Positions 40,364 through 49,360 of a DNA stretch of 62,550 nt are shown here, piece after piece (positions within the stretch are counted from its first letter, which is position 1; every line of letters begins with the position of its first letter). The notes below the pieces were generated by a model. The model ran no database searches, had not been told where the DNA came from, and saw only the letters and a list, made by a program, of their open reading frames with translations. A program made the position numbers and the translations under genes. Source of the stretch: Bacteroidota bacterium (GTDB lineage: Bacteria; Bacteroidota; Bacteroidia; Chitinophagales; Chitinophagaceae); the NCBI GenBank assembly GCA_018267615.1, contig JAFDYD010000024.1:125940-188489 (forward strand), given 5' to 3'.

Positions 40364-43327
40364 ATGACCAAAGAAACCCAAATAGAAGAAAGGCTGGTAA
40401 CTAAACTAACCGACCTGAAATATACTTATCGACCGGATATTCGGGATAGGGATAGTTTGGAGAAAAATTTTCGTCAAAAGTTTGAAGTTCTAAACAGGGT
40501 GAGATTGTCAGACTCCGAGTTCAATCGTCTTCGGGATGAAATCATAAATGCCGATGTATATATTTCTTCTAAAAAACTGCGGGAGCGCAATACCTTCCAA
40601 CGTGAAGATGAATCGTCGCTCCAATACACGCTTGTTGATATCAAAGAATGGTGCAAAAATGATTTTGAAGTTATACATCAGCTTCGTATCAATACCGATA
40701 ACAGCCATCACCGTTATGATGTTATCTTATTGATCAATGGCATCCCGGTTGTTCAAATTGAATTAAAGACTTTAGAAGTTAGCCCACGCCGCGCCATGCA
40801 ACAGATCGTTGATTACAAAAAAGACGCAGGCAATGGATATACCAATACCTTGCTTTGTTTTGTGCAGCTTTTTGTTGTAAGCAACCGGACCAATACATAT
40901 TACTTTGCGAATAACGAGAACCAGCATTTCAACTTCAATGCCGACGAACAATTTTTACCCGTATATCAATTTGCCAGTGAGGACAATAAAAAGATTACAC
41001 ACTTAGACGACTTTGCAGATAAATTCTTTTCTAAATGTGCTTTGGGGCAAATGATCAGTCGCTACATGGTGTTGGTGGCCAGTGAACAAAAACTTTTGGT
41101 GATGCGTCCTTACCAGATTTATGCTGTAAAAACGATCGTCGACTGCATACATCAAAACAGGGGCAACGGTTATATATGGCATACTACGGGTAGTGGTAAA
41201 ACACTTACATCATTCAAAGCTTCCACATTATTAAAAGACAATCCGGATATTGAAAAATGTTTGTTCGTGGTTGACCGTAAAGATCTCGACAAACAAACAC
41301 GCGATGAGTTTAATAAATTCCAGGAAGGTTGCGTGGAAGAAAATACAAATACAGAAACGCTTGTCAGGAGAATGTTGTCGGAAGATTATGCAGATAAAGT
41401 AATTGTAACCACGATTCAGAAACTTGGTTTAGCGCTCGATCCTGATCATAGAAAAAATTACAAAGAGCGTTTAATGCCTTTGCGCAACAAACGTATCGTT
41501 TTTATTTTCGACGAATGTCATCGCTCCCAGTTTGGAGAAAACCACCAGGCCATTAAAGATTTTTTCCCCAACGCTCAACTTTTCGGTTTTACTGGTACGC
41601 CTATTTTTGACGTAAATGCAAATTATAAAAAAGTGGATGGCACTGTTGGCTCTTACAGAACTACCAGGGATATTTTCCAAAAAGAATTGCATGCATACAC
41701 CATCACACACGCTATTGAAGACCGCAATGTTTTGCGTTTTCATATAGAATATTTTAAACCGGAAGGCAACTACAAACCCAAACTGGGTGAAACGCTGACT
41801 CAGCAGGCTATTGTAGATGCAATACTATCCAAGCATGATGGCGCAACAAATTCCAAACGCTTCAATGCCATATTAGCAACCGCCTCCATCAACAATGCTA
41901 TTGAATATTACAACTTGTTTAAAGAAATACAAGCTCAGCGTAAAGCTGAAGATGAAAACTTTATACCATTAAATATTGCCTGCGTGTTTTCTCCTCCTGC
42001 GGAAGGCAATAAGGATGTTCAGCAAATCCAGGAAGATTTGCCACAGGAAAAAAACGACAATGAAGAAGCGCCTGATGAAAAAAAACGTGCATTAAAAATT
42101 ATTATTGAAGATTATAACCGGCAATATCATACCAATCATACCATCAACGAATTTGATTTGTATTACCAGGATGTGCAACAGCGTATCAAAAATCACAAAT
42201 ACACGAATGCGGATTATCCTCATATCAACAAAATAGATGTAATCATCGTGGTAGATATGTTGCTCACAGGCTTCGATTCAAAATATCTCAATACATTGTA
42301 TGTTGATAAGAATTTGAAATATCATGGGCTTATTCAAGCATTTTCCCGGACCAACCGTATTTTAAATGATAGTAAGCCTTATGGCAACATACTCGATTTT
42401 CGTCAGCAACAGTCTGCCGTTGATGAAGCCATTGCATTATTCTCCGGCGAAGATGCCGGCAAAGCCAAAGAAATCTGGCTTGTTGATCCTGCACCGGTCG
42501 TCATTGCCAAATACGAAAAAGCAGTAGCTGCACTGGGTGTTTTTATGGCAGAAAGCAATTTGTTGAATGAGCCGGAAGCAGTGTATAATATAAGAGGTAA
42601 TACAGCGCGCATCACATTTATCAACCGGTTTAAAGAAGTGCAAAGGCTGAAAACACAATTGGACCAATACACCGATTTAAATGATGCGGAGAAAAAAAGA
42701 ATAGAAGAAGTTTTTCCGAAAGAAAAATTCCGTTCCTTTAAAAGTTCTTACCTGGAAACTGCGCAGCGTTTGCAAGAAAAACAACGGGAGAAAAACAACG
42801 CTGATCCTGCTGTCCAGCAGTTGGATTTTGAATTTGTATTGTTTGCTTCCGCTGTTATCGATTATGATTATATCATGGCCCTGATTGCGAGGTACACGCA
42901 AAACAAACCAGCTAAGCAAAAAATGACGCGTGAGCAGGTGATCAGCCTGCTTAGTTCCAGCGCCAACCTGATGGAGGAAAGAAATGATATTGTAGCCTAT
43001 ATTAATAACCTGGAAACTGGAAAAAGCTTAACCGAAAAAGAAGTGCGCGATGGCTACCTTGTTTTTAAGGCTGAAAAGTTTGCAAAGGAATTGGAGAAAA
43101 TCGCTCAAAAATATAATTTGGAAAAAGCAGCATTGCAAAATTTTGTGGATGGCATTGTGAACCGGATGATATTTGACGGCGAACAATTGAACATATTATT
43201 AGCGCCTTTAAATTTGGGATGGAAAGAAAGAACAAAAAAAGAACTGGCCCTGATGAAAGACTTAGTAGAGCAATTAAAAAAATTAACACAAGGGCGTGAA
43301 ATATCTGGATTATCTGCGTATGAGTAA
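40364..43327 (+). CDS. hsdR: Type I restriction enzyme, restriction/translocase subunit
   Basis: HsdR is the ATP-dependent DNA translocase and nuclease of a type I restriction-modification system. The 987-residue product has an N-terminal PD-(D/E)xK nuclease domain (D119, E133, K135 in RYDVILLI...VVQIELK), then SF2 helicase motifs: Walker A HTTGSGKT (about 273-280), DECHR (383-387), GFTGTP and LLTGFDSKYLNT, and a helical C-terminal region. All key residues are visible, so it is probably active. It opens the operon hsdR-hsdS-nuclease-hsdM and overlaps hsdS by 8 bases. Confidence 0.95.
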   Translation: MTKETQIEERLVTKLTDLKYTYRPDIRDRDSLEKNFRQKFEVLNRVRLSDSEFNRLRDEIINADVYISSKKLRERNTFQREDESSLQYTLVDIKEWCKNDFEVIHQLRINTDNSHHRYDVILLINGIPVVQIELKTLEVSPRRAMQQIVDYKKDAGNGYTNTLLCFVQLFVVSNRTNTYYFANNENQHFNFNADEQFLPVYQFASEDNKKITHLDDFADKFFSKCALGQMISRYMVLVASEQKLLVMRPYQIYAVKTIVDCIHQNRGNGYIWHTTGSGKTLTSFKASTLLKDNPDIEKCLFVVDRKDLDKQTRDEFNKFQEGCVEENTNTETLVRRMLSEDYADKVIVTTIQKLGLALDPDHRKNYKERLMPLRNKRIVFIFDECHRSQFGENHQAIKDFFPNAQLFGFTGTPIFDVNANYKKVDGTVGSYRTTRDIFQKELHAYTITHAIEDRNVLRFHIEYFKPEGNYKPKLGETLTQQAIVDAILSKHDGATNSKRFNAILATASINNAIEYYNLFKEIQAQRKAEDENFIPLNIACVFSPPAEGNKDVQQIQEDLPQEKNDNEEAPDEKKRALKIIIEDYNRQYHTNHTINEFDLYYQDVQQRIKNHKYTNADYPHINKIDVIIVVDMLLTGFDSKYLNTLYVDKNLKYHGLIQAFSRTNRILNDSKPYGNILDFRQQQSAVDEAIALFSGEDAGKAKEIWLVDPAPVVIAKYEKAVAALGVFMAESNLLNEPEAVYNIRGNTARITFINRFKEVQRLKTQLDQYTDLNDAEKKRIEEVFPKEKFRSFKSSYLETAQRLQEKQREKNNADPAVQQLDFEFVLFASAVIDYDYIMALIARYTQNKPAKQKMTREQVISLLSSSANLMEERNDIVAYINNLETGKSLTEKEVRDGYLVFKAEKFAKELEKIAQKYNLEKAALQNFVDGIVNRMIFDGEQLNILLAPLNLGWKERTKKELALMKDLVEQLKKLTQGREISGLSAYE

Positions 43328-44582
43328 TGAAAAGCAAAATAAAATAATTCCTAAATTAAGGTTTCCGGAGTTTGAGAATGTTGGAGAATGGGAAAGTAAG
43401 ACATTAGGACAAATTGGAAATGTTTTAATGTGCAAAAGAATCTTTGCTGAAGAAACTAACGAAAAAGAGGGAGTTCCTTTCTTTAAAATTGGTACACTAG
43501 GGGGTAATTCAGACGCATATATCAGTAAAGAACTTTTTAACGAATATAAGTCCAAATATAATTTTCCAAGAAAGGGCGAAGTTTTAATCACTTGTAGTGG
43601 TACAATCGGAAAATGTTTTATTTATAATGGGGGTGATGCCTATTATCAAGATTCTAATATAGTTTGGATTGATAATCCGAGATTAGATGTCAGTAATGAA
43701 ATGATTTTCCTTTTACTTACTAATGTAAACTGGGGTAGACTCAATTCTACAACGATTACAAGAATTTACGGTTCGGATCTTCGAGGTTTGCAACTTCAGT
43801 TCCCCAAACAATTAGAAGAACAACAAAAAATCGCCGACTGCCTTTTTTCTTTAGATGAATTAATCACTGCACTGACACAAAAACTCGAAGCCCTCAAAGA
43901 ACATAAAAAAGGTTTGATGCAACAGCTTTTTCCTGGCGAAGGAGAGACTGTGCCGAGGTTGAGGTTTCCCGAGTTCGAAGGATCCGTTACATGGGAAGAA
44001 AAAATCTTTGGTGATGTTGCAACATTTTTAAAAGGAAAGGGAATTTCTAAAATAGATATCGTTCAAAATGGAAATCTACCATGTATTAGATATGGAGAAC
44101 TTTACACTTATTACAAAGAAACTATCGATTCTATAAAATCTTATACAAATTTATCACCTGATGAATTAGTATTAAGCACAGGGAATGATGTAATAATTCC
44201 TGCTTCGGGTGAAACTAAAGAAGATATTGCTACTGCCGCATGCGTACTCAACAGTGGTATTGCACTAGGTGGTGACTTACATATTATTCGTTCAAAGATG
44301 AACGGCGTTTTCTTATCATATTTTTTGAACAATGCTAAAAAAAGAGAAATAGCTCAATTAGCGCAAGGTTATTCAGTCGTGCATCTTTATTCTGAGCAAC
44401 TAAAAAAGCTAAATATTTGCATCCCTAAATTTGAAGAACAGCAAAAAATCGCCGACTGCCTTTCTTCATTAGATGAACTAATAACTTCTCAAACCGAAAA
44501 AATAGAAACACTTAAACTCCACAAAAAAGGTTTAATGCAGCAATTATTTCCTGCAATAAGTAATATTAATACAACAGACTAA
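43320..44582 (+). CDS. hsdS: Type I restriction system specificity subunit
   Basis: HsdS chooses the DNA target of the restriction-modification complex. The 420-residue product has two target-recognition domains, each opened by a LRFPEFE motif (about 14-20 and 216-222). Each is followed by a conserved helix region EEQQKIADCL.SLDELIT...HKKGLMQQLFP. The two conserved regions are nearly identical at the DNA level, so the gene can change specificity by recombination. The ATG at 43320 overlaps the hsdR end by 8 bases; an upstream GTG at 43296 is less likely. The recognition domains are AT-rich compared with the neighbours. Confidence 0.93.
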   Translation: MSNEKQNKIIPKLRFPEFENVGEWESKTLGQIGNVLMCKRIFAEETNEKEGVPFFKIGTLGGNSDAYISKELFNEYKSKYNFPRKGEVLITCSGTIGKCFIYNGGDAYYQDSNIVWIDNPRLDVSNEMIFLLLTNVNWGRLNSTTITRIYGSDLRGLQLQFPKQLEEQQKIADCLFSLDELITALTQKLEALKEHKKGLMQQLFPGEGETVPRLRFPEFEGSVTWEEKIFGDVATFLKGKGISKIDIVQNGNLPCIRYGELYTYYKETIDSIKSYTNLSPDELVLSTGNDVIIPASGETKEDIATAACVLNSGIALGGDLHIIRSKMNGVFLSYFLNNAKKREIAQLAQGYSVVHLYSEQLKKLNICIPKFEEQQKIADCLSSLDELITSQTEKIETLKLHKKGLMQQLFPAISNINTTD

Positions 44583-44585
44583 ATA

Positions 44586-45650
44586 ATGAACCTTGTTGAA
44601 ATTGCCAAGCAACTAAAAGACGCCGACGAGAATATTATTCTCATTTACGCTTTTAATGCAACCGGCAAAACAAGACTTTGTGTTGAGTATAAAAACATCA
44701 CCAAGAACCAAGGCACGGAAGAACACACAGGCGTTTATTATAATGCATTCAGTGAAGATCTTTTTGTGTGGGATAATGATGAGGAAAATGATAATAATAA
44801 TATCAGGTTAAATATTATTCACAGCAGTTTGAATCAATTTCACAGTTTTCTTTCCGTTGAATTGGTGAAAGAAAAATTAGGGCCTTACAATCCAAATTAT
44901 GATTTCTTTTTTAATCTACATAGAGATCCGGAAAAAGGAATCGAGTCCATCACTTTTGTTTTGAAAAATAATGAAGGCGATAAACCAATAAAAATATCCA
45001 GGGGTGAAGAAAGAATTTTTGTGTGGGGCTTTTTCCTCGCGTTGTTTGAAGTAGATGCCTGGTCCGGCGAGCAGGATGCACATTATTTTATCGACGACCC
45101 GGTTTCCAGTCTGGATGAGCATAATATTTTTATAACAGCCGACTCGATATTTAATATTGTTGAATCAAACTATCTTACAAAACGTATTATTGTAACAACG
45201 CATCATATCGGTCTTTTTTCAATGTTATTCGACAGGCTGAGAAAAGGAGAAAAAAGCAGCAGGTATAAAAATTTAACCAGGCCATATATACTGAGCAAAC
45301 GGCAAGATGAATTAGTGCTCAGGCACCACGATAAAGAAGTGTTTTTATTTCACCTTCATTTACTGCAAACTTTGGAGCATGCGGTTAAAAATCAATTATA
45401 TCTTTACCATTTTGTAATGCTCAGGCAATTACTGGAAAACATTTCTTCTTTTTTGGGTTCTGGAAGCGTGAACTATGTGTTGACACAAATAGGTGTTGCC
45501 AATGTGGAAGAAGCAATGAATAGAGTCAATTCATTGTCGCACCAAAATGCCTACCGCTTTCAGTTTAATGAAATGTCAACCCAGGAAGAAATGCCGTTCA
45601 AAGAAGTTTTTGAAAAAATGCTAATTAAATACAATTTTATACTTCATTAG
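44586..45650 (+). CDS. PrrC/RloC-like predicted anticodon nuclease with ABC-type ATPase domain
   Basis: A 354-residue protein in the position that PrrC occupies in type I restriction loci. The N-terminal ATPase part has a Walker A-like FNATGKTR (23-30, first glycine replaced by A22), an ABC signature-like SRGEE (138-142), Walker B HYFIDDPVSSLDE (166-178, D170-D171) and the H-loop-like TTHHIG. The C-terminal part shows MLRQLLEN and VNSLSHQN, giving R280, E284 and H319. PrrC has a catalytic Arg-Glu-His triad with the same R-x3-E spacing. Short spacing to hsdS (3 bases) and hsdM (5 bases) implies co-expression. The assignment is strong for the superfamily, inferred for tRNA cleavage. Confidence 0.72.
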   Translation: MNLVEIAKQLKDADENIILIYAFNATGKTRLCVEYKNITKNQGTEEHTGVYYNAFSEDLFVWDNDEENDNNNIRLNIIHSSLNQFHSFLSVELVKEKLGPYNPNYDFFFNLHRDPEKGIESITFVLKNNEGDKPIKISRGEERIFVWGFFLALFEVDAWSGEQDAHYFIDDPVSSLDEHNIFITADSIFNIVESNYLTKRIIVTTHHIGLFSMLFDRLRKGEKSSRYKNLTRPYILSKRQDELVLRHHDKEVFLFHLHLLQTLEHAVKNQLYLYHFVMLRQLLENISSFLGSGSVNYVLTQIGVANVEEAMNRVNSLSHQNAYRFQFNEMSTQEEMPFKEVFEKMLIKYNFILH

Positions 45651-45655
45651 AGAAT

Positions 45656-47278
45656 ATGACAGCCATCGAACAACAACAATTAGGAAAAACACTTTGGGCA
45701 ATCGCAGATGATTTGCGTGGCGCGATGAATGCAGATGATTTTCGCGATTATATGCTGTCATTTTTGTTTTTGCGTTATTTGTCGGACAACTATGAAACAG
45801 CGGCAAAAAAAGAACTTGGCGCGGAATATCCAAGTGTAGAAAAAGGTGACAAGCGGATACCATTATCGCTGTGGTATGCAAACAACGAACGAGATGTTGA
45901 GGAATTTGAAAAGCAAATGCGCCGGAAAATACATTATGTCGTCGAGCCACAATATTTGTGGAGCAATATTGCTGAAATGGCGCGTACACAAAATGGCGAG
46001 TTACTACACATACTTCAAAAGGGTTTTAAATACATCGAAGAACAATCTTTTGAAAGTAATTTCCAGGGTTTGTTTTCTGAAATCAACCTGAATTCAGAAA
46101 AACTCGGAAGAGGTTATACGGAGCGCAATGCAAGACTATGCACTATTATTACAAAAATTGCCGAAGGCATTGCGAAATTTTCTACAAACACGGATATTCT
46201 CGGCGACGCATATGAATACCTGATTGGCCAGTTTGCTGCAGGGTCGGGAAAAAAAGCAGGTGAGTTTTATACACCGCAACAGATATCTACGATTCTTTCT
46301 ACAATTGTAACACTCGATGCGCAGGACCCCGCTTCGGGTAAAATAAAAAAACTGGATAAGGTATTGGATTTTGCATGTGGTTCTGGCTCTCTGTTGCTGA
46401 ATGTGCGCAAGCAAATGGGCGCTCATGGTATTGGTAAAATTTATGGCCAGGAAAAAAATATTACTACTTACAATTTAGCGCGCATGAATATGTTATTGCA
46501 TGGTGTAAAGGATACAGAGTTTGAAATTCATCACGGCGATTCTTTGTTGAATGATTGGGACATACTCAATGAAATGAACCCGGCCAAAAAAATGGAATTC
46601 GCGGCGGTTGTAGCCAATCCACCATTTAGTTATCGTTGGGAACCTTCGGAAACATTGGGAGAAGATTTTCGCTTTAAGAATTTTGGGCTTGCTCCAAAAT
46701 CGGCAGCGGATTTTGCTTTCCTGCTTCATGGTTTTCATTTTCTCGGTAAGGAAGCAACAATGGCCATCATCTTACCACATGGTGTGCTATTTCGTGGAGG
46801 AGCAGAAGAACGCATCAGAACCAAATTAATAAAAGATAACAATATTGATACGGTGATAGGATTGCCCGCAAATCTTTTTTATTCGACCGGTATTCCCGTT
46901 TGTATCGTTGTGTTGAAGAAGTGTAAAAAATTTGATGACATATTATTCATAAATGCTTCTGAACATTTTGAAAAAGGCAAACGCCAAAATCGGTTAAGAG
47001 ATGGGGAAGACGGCGGCCCGGATGACATACATAAAATCGTAGATACCTACCAATTTAGAAAAGAGGAAGAACGTTATTCGCGTCGTGTAAAGTTGGAAGA
47101 GATTGAGAAAAACGATTTCAACTTAAATATTTCACGTTATGTTAGTACAGCCGTATCTGAAGAAACAGTTGATTTGAAAAAAGTGCATGATAAGTTAGTC
47201 GATATTGAAAAAAAAGTTGCCGATGCCGCGAACAGGCATAATGAGTTTTTGAAAGAGTTGGGATTGCCTCCTGTTTGA
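45656..47278 (+). CDS. hsdM: Type I restriction system DNA methyltransferase subunit
   Basis: HsdM, with HsdS, methylates adenine in the target sequence and protects the host DNA. The 540-residue product has an N-terminal helical HsdM domain (about 8-150), the S-adenosylmethionine motif DFACGSGSLL (about 238-247), the catalytic NPPF (321-324) of N6-adenine methylases and the conserved GEFYTPQQI (202-210). It is unusual in being the last gene of the operon, after the nuclease-like gene, instead of preceding hsdS. Complete and apparently functional. Confidence 0.95.
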   Translation: MTAIEQQQLGKTLWAIADDLRGAMNADDFRDYMLSFLFLRYLSDNYETAAKKELGAEYPSVEKGDKRIPLSLWYANNERDVEEFEKQMRRKIHYVVEPQYLWSNIAEMARTQNGELLHILQKGFKYIEEQSFESNFQGLFSEINLNSEKLGRGYTERNARLCTIITKIAEGIAKFSTNTDILGDAYEYLIGQFAAGSGKKAGEFYTPQQISTILSTIVTLDAQDPASGKIKKLDKVLDFACGSGSLLLNVRKQMGAHGIGKIYGQEKNITTYNLARMNMLLHGVKDTEFEIHHGDSLLNDWDILNEMNPAKKMEFAAVVANPPFSYRWEPSETLGEDFRFKNFGLAPKSAADFAFLLHGFHFLGKEATMAIILPHGVLFRGGAEERIRTKLIKDNNIDTVIGLPANLFYSTGIPVCIVVLKKCKKFDDILFINASEHFEKGKRQNRLRDGEDGGPDDIHKIVDTYQFRKEEERYSRRVKLEEIEKNDFNLNISRYVSTAVSEETVDLKKVHDKLVDIEKKVADAANRHNEFLKELGLPPV

Positions 47279-47317
47279 AAGAAGGGTTATGTTTGATAAA
47301 TTATTTAATGTACAACG

Positions 47318-48139
47318 ATGACGGGAATTTTGGCTCAAGTCATTTCTTTGACGTCTTATGGAAATGAATATTTGCATACGGGCAAATTATCAAGCGATTT
47401 TTATCTTACAAATTCAACGTTTCAGTTTTGCAATACTGTTGATTTTAGGGACTTCAAAGAAGCTTCAACATTTTTTAAGAAAAGGGAAAAGATTGTGGCC
47501 AATAATCCTTACGATTGGCTTCATTGGTTGAAATCAAAAAATTGTAAAAAGATTAGCCTTATCTATCAATATTCAGTTGATCCGAAATTAAAACCAGAAC
47601 ATGAGTTAGCAGGGATGGTAGGTGGTGGTGGCGACTGGATTATTCAAACAATACACGATGACTATGCGAACTATTGGTGGAATTATTGGACTGCGGGTAA
47701 TCAAAACGCGAAAGATAGGAAAATTTGGTCCGTTAAATATATCAAATCCCACAAAAAACAAATAATTAGTAGAGTTCAAATTGATATTAGTAAGCAAAGA
47801 TCTTTACTTCAGGCATCTCTTCAAGAAGTTACAGAATTCGCCTATTCAAAAAATCTCACCAGTTGGGGTGATGTTTTTCGAAAGTCGCAAGATGTACTTA
47901 CCGAAGAACTTCCGGGCCACGCGTATTATCACCAGGACTTAATTGTTCGAGAAAATTATTCATTAGATGCACGGCAACTTTTATTTGCTGCGGCTGCGGC
48001 TTTTGTTTTTGGTGGAATGGGATCCTGGAATGACATGTGGTTTGAGAAGCAGGAAGATAATCAAAAATACAATGATATATCGGCCAGACTCTATCACGAA
48101 ATAAATCGATCAATTATGGTTGCCATTAATTCTTTTTAA
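47318..48139 (+). CDS. Unknown protein downstream of hsdM
   Basis: A 273-residue protein I cannot assign. It has no signal peptide and appears soluble. It is aromatic-rich (for example NYWWNYWTAGNQNAK and SWNDMWFEKQ) and has a glycine-rich stretch MVGGGGDWIIQTIHDDYANYWW (about 97-118), a charged segment around KYIKSHKKQIISRVQ and an alanine/glycine-rich helix LLFAAAAAFVFGG. It starts 39 bases after hsdM on the same strand, so it may be part of the defence operon. Base composition is similar to the hsdS recognition domains, suggesting shared horizontal origin. No catalytic motif is recognised. Confidence 0.7.
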   Translation: MTGILAQVISLTSYGNEYLHTGKLSSDFYLTNSTFQFCNTVDFRDFKEASTFFKKREKIVANNPYDWLHWLKSKNCKKISLIYQYSVDPKLKPEHELAGMVGGGGDWIIQTIHDDYANYWWNYWTAGNQNAKDRKIWSVKYIKSHKKQIISRVQIDISKQRSLLQASLQEVTEFAYSKNLTSWGDVFRKSQDVLTEELPGHAYYHQDLIVRENYSLDARQLLFAAAAAFVFGGMGSWNDMWFEKQEDNQKYNDISARLYHEINRSIMVAINSF

Positions 48140-48282
48140 TAATGGGCACTGTCTCATCCTTCTCGCCGTTGTTGTTGCTCGGTGAGATGCTTTTATTTCA
48201 AACACCAAACAAGACGCACTCAGGAAGAAAAAAAGATGAAGCTTTCACTTCATCTTTCTTTAAATAATTATTGTTGTTCGAA

Positions 48283-49032
48283 TCAATATCGTTTTGCAAT
48301 CCTGAAAAGAAATCTTACAGGTTCGCCGATTACTCCGGTTGCTTCTCTTCTTTTTTTCAATGCATCGGATTTATAATATGCAAAAGCCTTGGCAGTATCC
48401 GATACGGCAGTTACGAGAACCACTTTTTTATTATCACTCAGATCGTGGCCGATGACTCTGTCGGTAATTCCATTGTCCATCCTTTCCTGCTTGCCATCTA
48501 AAAATCCCTTCACCCAGGCGTCCCAATCCTTAACCGTGAATGTTGTCATGGAACGAAGTTTTGTATCAATCATCGTCGTGTCTTGCCAGGTTGCGACAAC
48601 CATCGAAATCGTAGGTGCGCCAACGACGCCACTTTTTTCCATGGCTTTCTTCAAGCTGGGATCTTTCATAAAGGCCTTTGCTTTGGCGGTATCGTCTATT
48701 TTCAACGCAACCAATAATGTGTTAGAATCCAGAAAACCGCGGCCAATTACATAGCTGTGTACGCCATGAGACAGCCTTACAGAATCATGAGCATCATAAC
48801 CCGGCAGCCATTTTGTGTAGTTGGCCACCTTGTGCATTACCATCACCATGTTTTGAGGCGTTGTTATGATGTTGCGTGCTGCTTTGGCTGCTGCCTCGGC
48901 CTTCGCGGCGGAATCAGCGACTGCAGCAGAATCTACAGTGGAGGTTTTTTCCGAGTTATTTCCTCCACATGAACTTAAAAAAAATACTAAGGCTACGCTA
49001 GATAGCAAGCCGATAAACCGGGAGTGATTCAT
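48283..49032 (-). CDS. Lipoprotein with duplicated dimeric alpha/beta-barrel-like domain
   Basis: A 249-residue lipoprotein with a signal peptide and lipobox LSSC (about 18-21), an Ala/Glu-rich spacer, and two tandem repeats of about 90 residues. The first contains YTKWLPGYDAHDSVRLSHGV...VIGRG...VALKIDDTAKAKAFMKDPSLKKAMEKSGVVGAP. The second contains WDAWVKGFLDGKQERMDNGI...VIGHD...VTAVSDTAKAFAYYKSDALKKRREATGVIGEP. The repeat pattern resembles ABM/dimeric alpha-beta-barrel proteins, where two copies would make a pseudo-dimer. Function unknown. Monocistronic on the minus strand. Confidence 0.75.
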   Translation of the reverse strand: MNHSRFIGLLSSVALVFFLSSCGGNNSEKTSTVDSAAVADSAAKAEAAAKAARNIITTPQNMVMVMHKVANYTKWLPGYDAHDSVRLSHGVHSYVIGRGFLDSNTLLVALKIDDTAKAKAFMKDPSLKKAMEKSGVVGAPTISMVVATWQDTTMIDTKLRSMTTFTVKDWDAWVKGFLDGKQERMDNGITDRVIGHDLSDNKKVVLVTAVSDTAKAFAYYKSDALKKRREATGVIGEPVRFLFRIAKRY

Positions 49033-49215
49033 GGTTTTAAATTTTAGTGATTAATAAAAAGAGGGGCAGCAGAGGAAAGAAGTCACAAGGGGTAAAGTGA
49101 TAATAAAAGTAGGTAGATTAGATTTCCCGCCAAATTTTTTTTTCTGATGTTAACATCTTTCGTTTGAGATGATCCGGGCTTTTGCGGCTACTCCAACAAC
49201 ATCGCCAGAAATTAA

Positions 49216-49327
49216 GTAGCAACTCATTTCGAAATGTCTATGTGCACCTATGTGCCTACTGTGCCTATGTGGTGAAAAAAAAATTTACTGCATAGGCATG
49301 TTGAAATTTTAAAACGAGTCACTATTA
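49216..49327. mobile_element. Repeat element with degenerate TAGTGACTC...TTGAAAT ends and CTATGTG word array
   Basis: The left end near 49217 (TAGCAACTCATTTCGAAATG) and the right end near 49305-49327 (complement of TAGTGACTCGTTTTAAAATT) are degenerate versions of the ends seen at 51279-51389. The inside holds CTATGTGCAC, CTATGTGCCT, ACTGTGCCTA, TGTGGTGAAAA words. Non-coding. Confidence 0.6.
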
Positions 49328-49360
49328 GCTAACCATCCTGGCTAGTAAGATTCATTCATT

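Noticed and set aside
45656..47278. Idea that hsdM is a stand-alone methylase unrelated to hsdR
   Set aside because: The short gaps from hsdS through the nuclease gene to hsdM and the type I-specific N-terminal domain show one operon.
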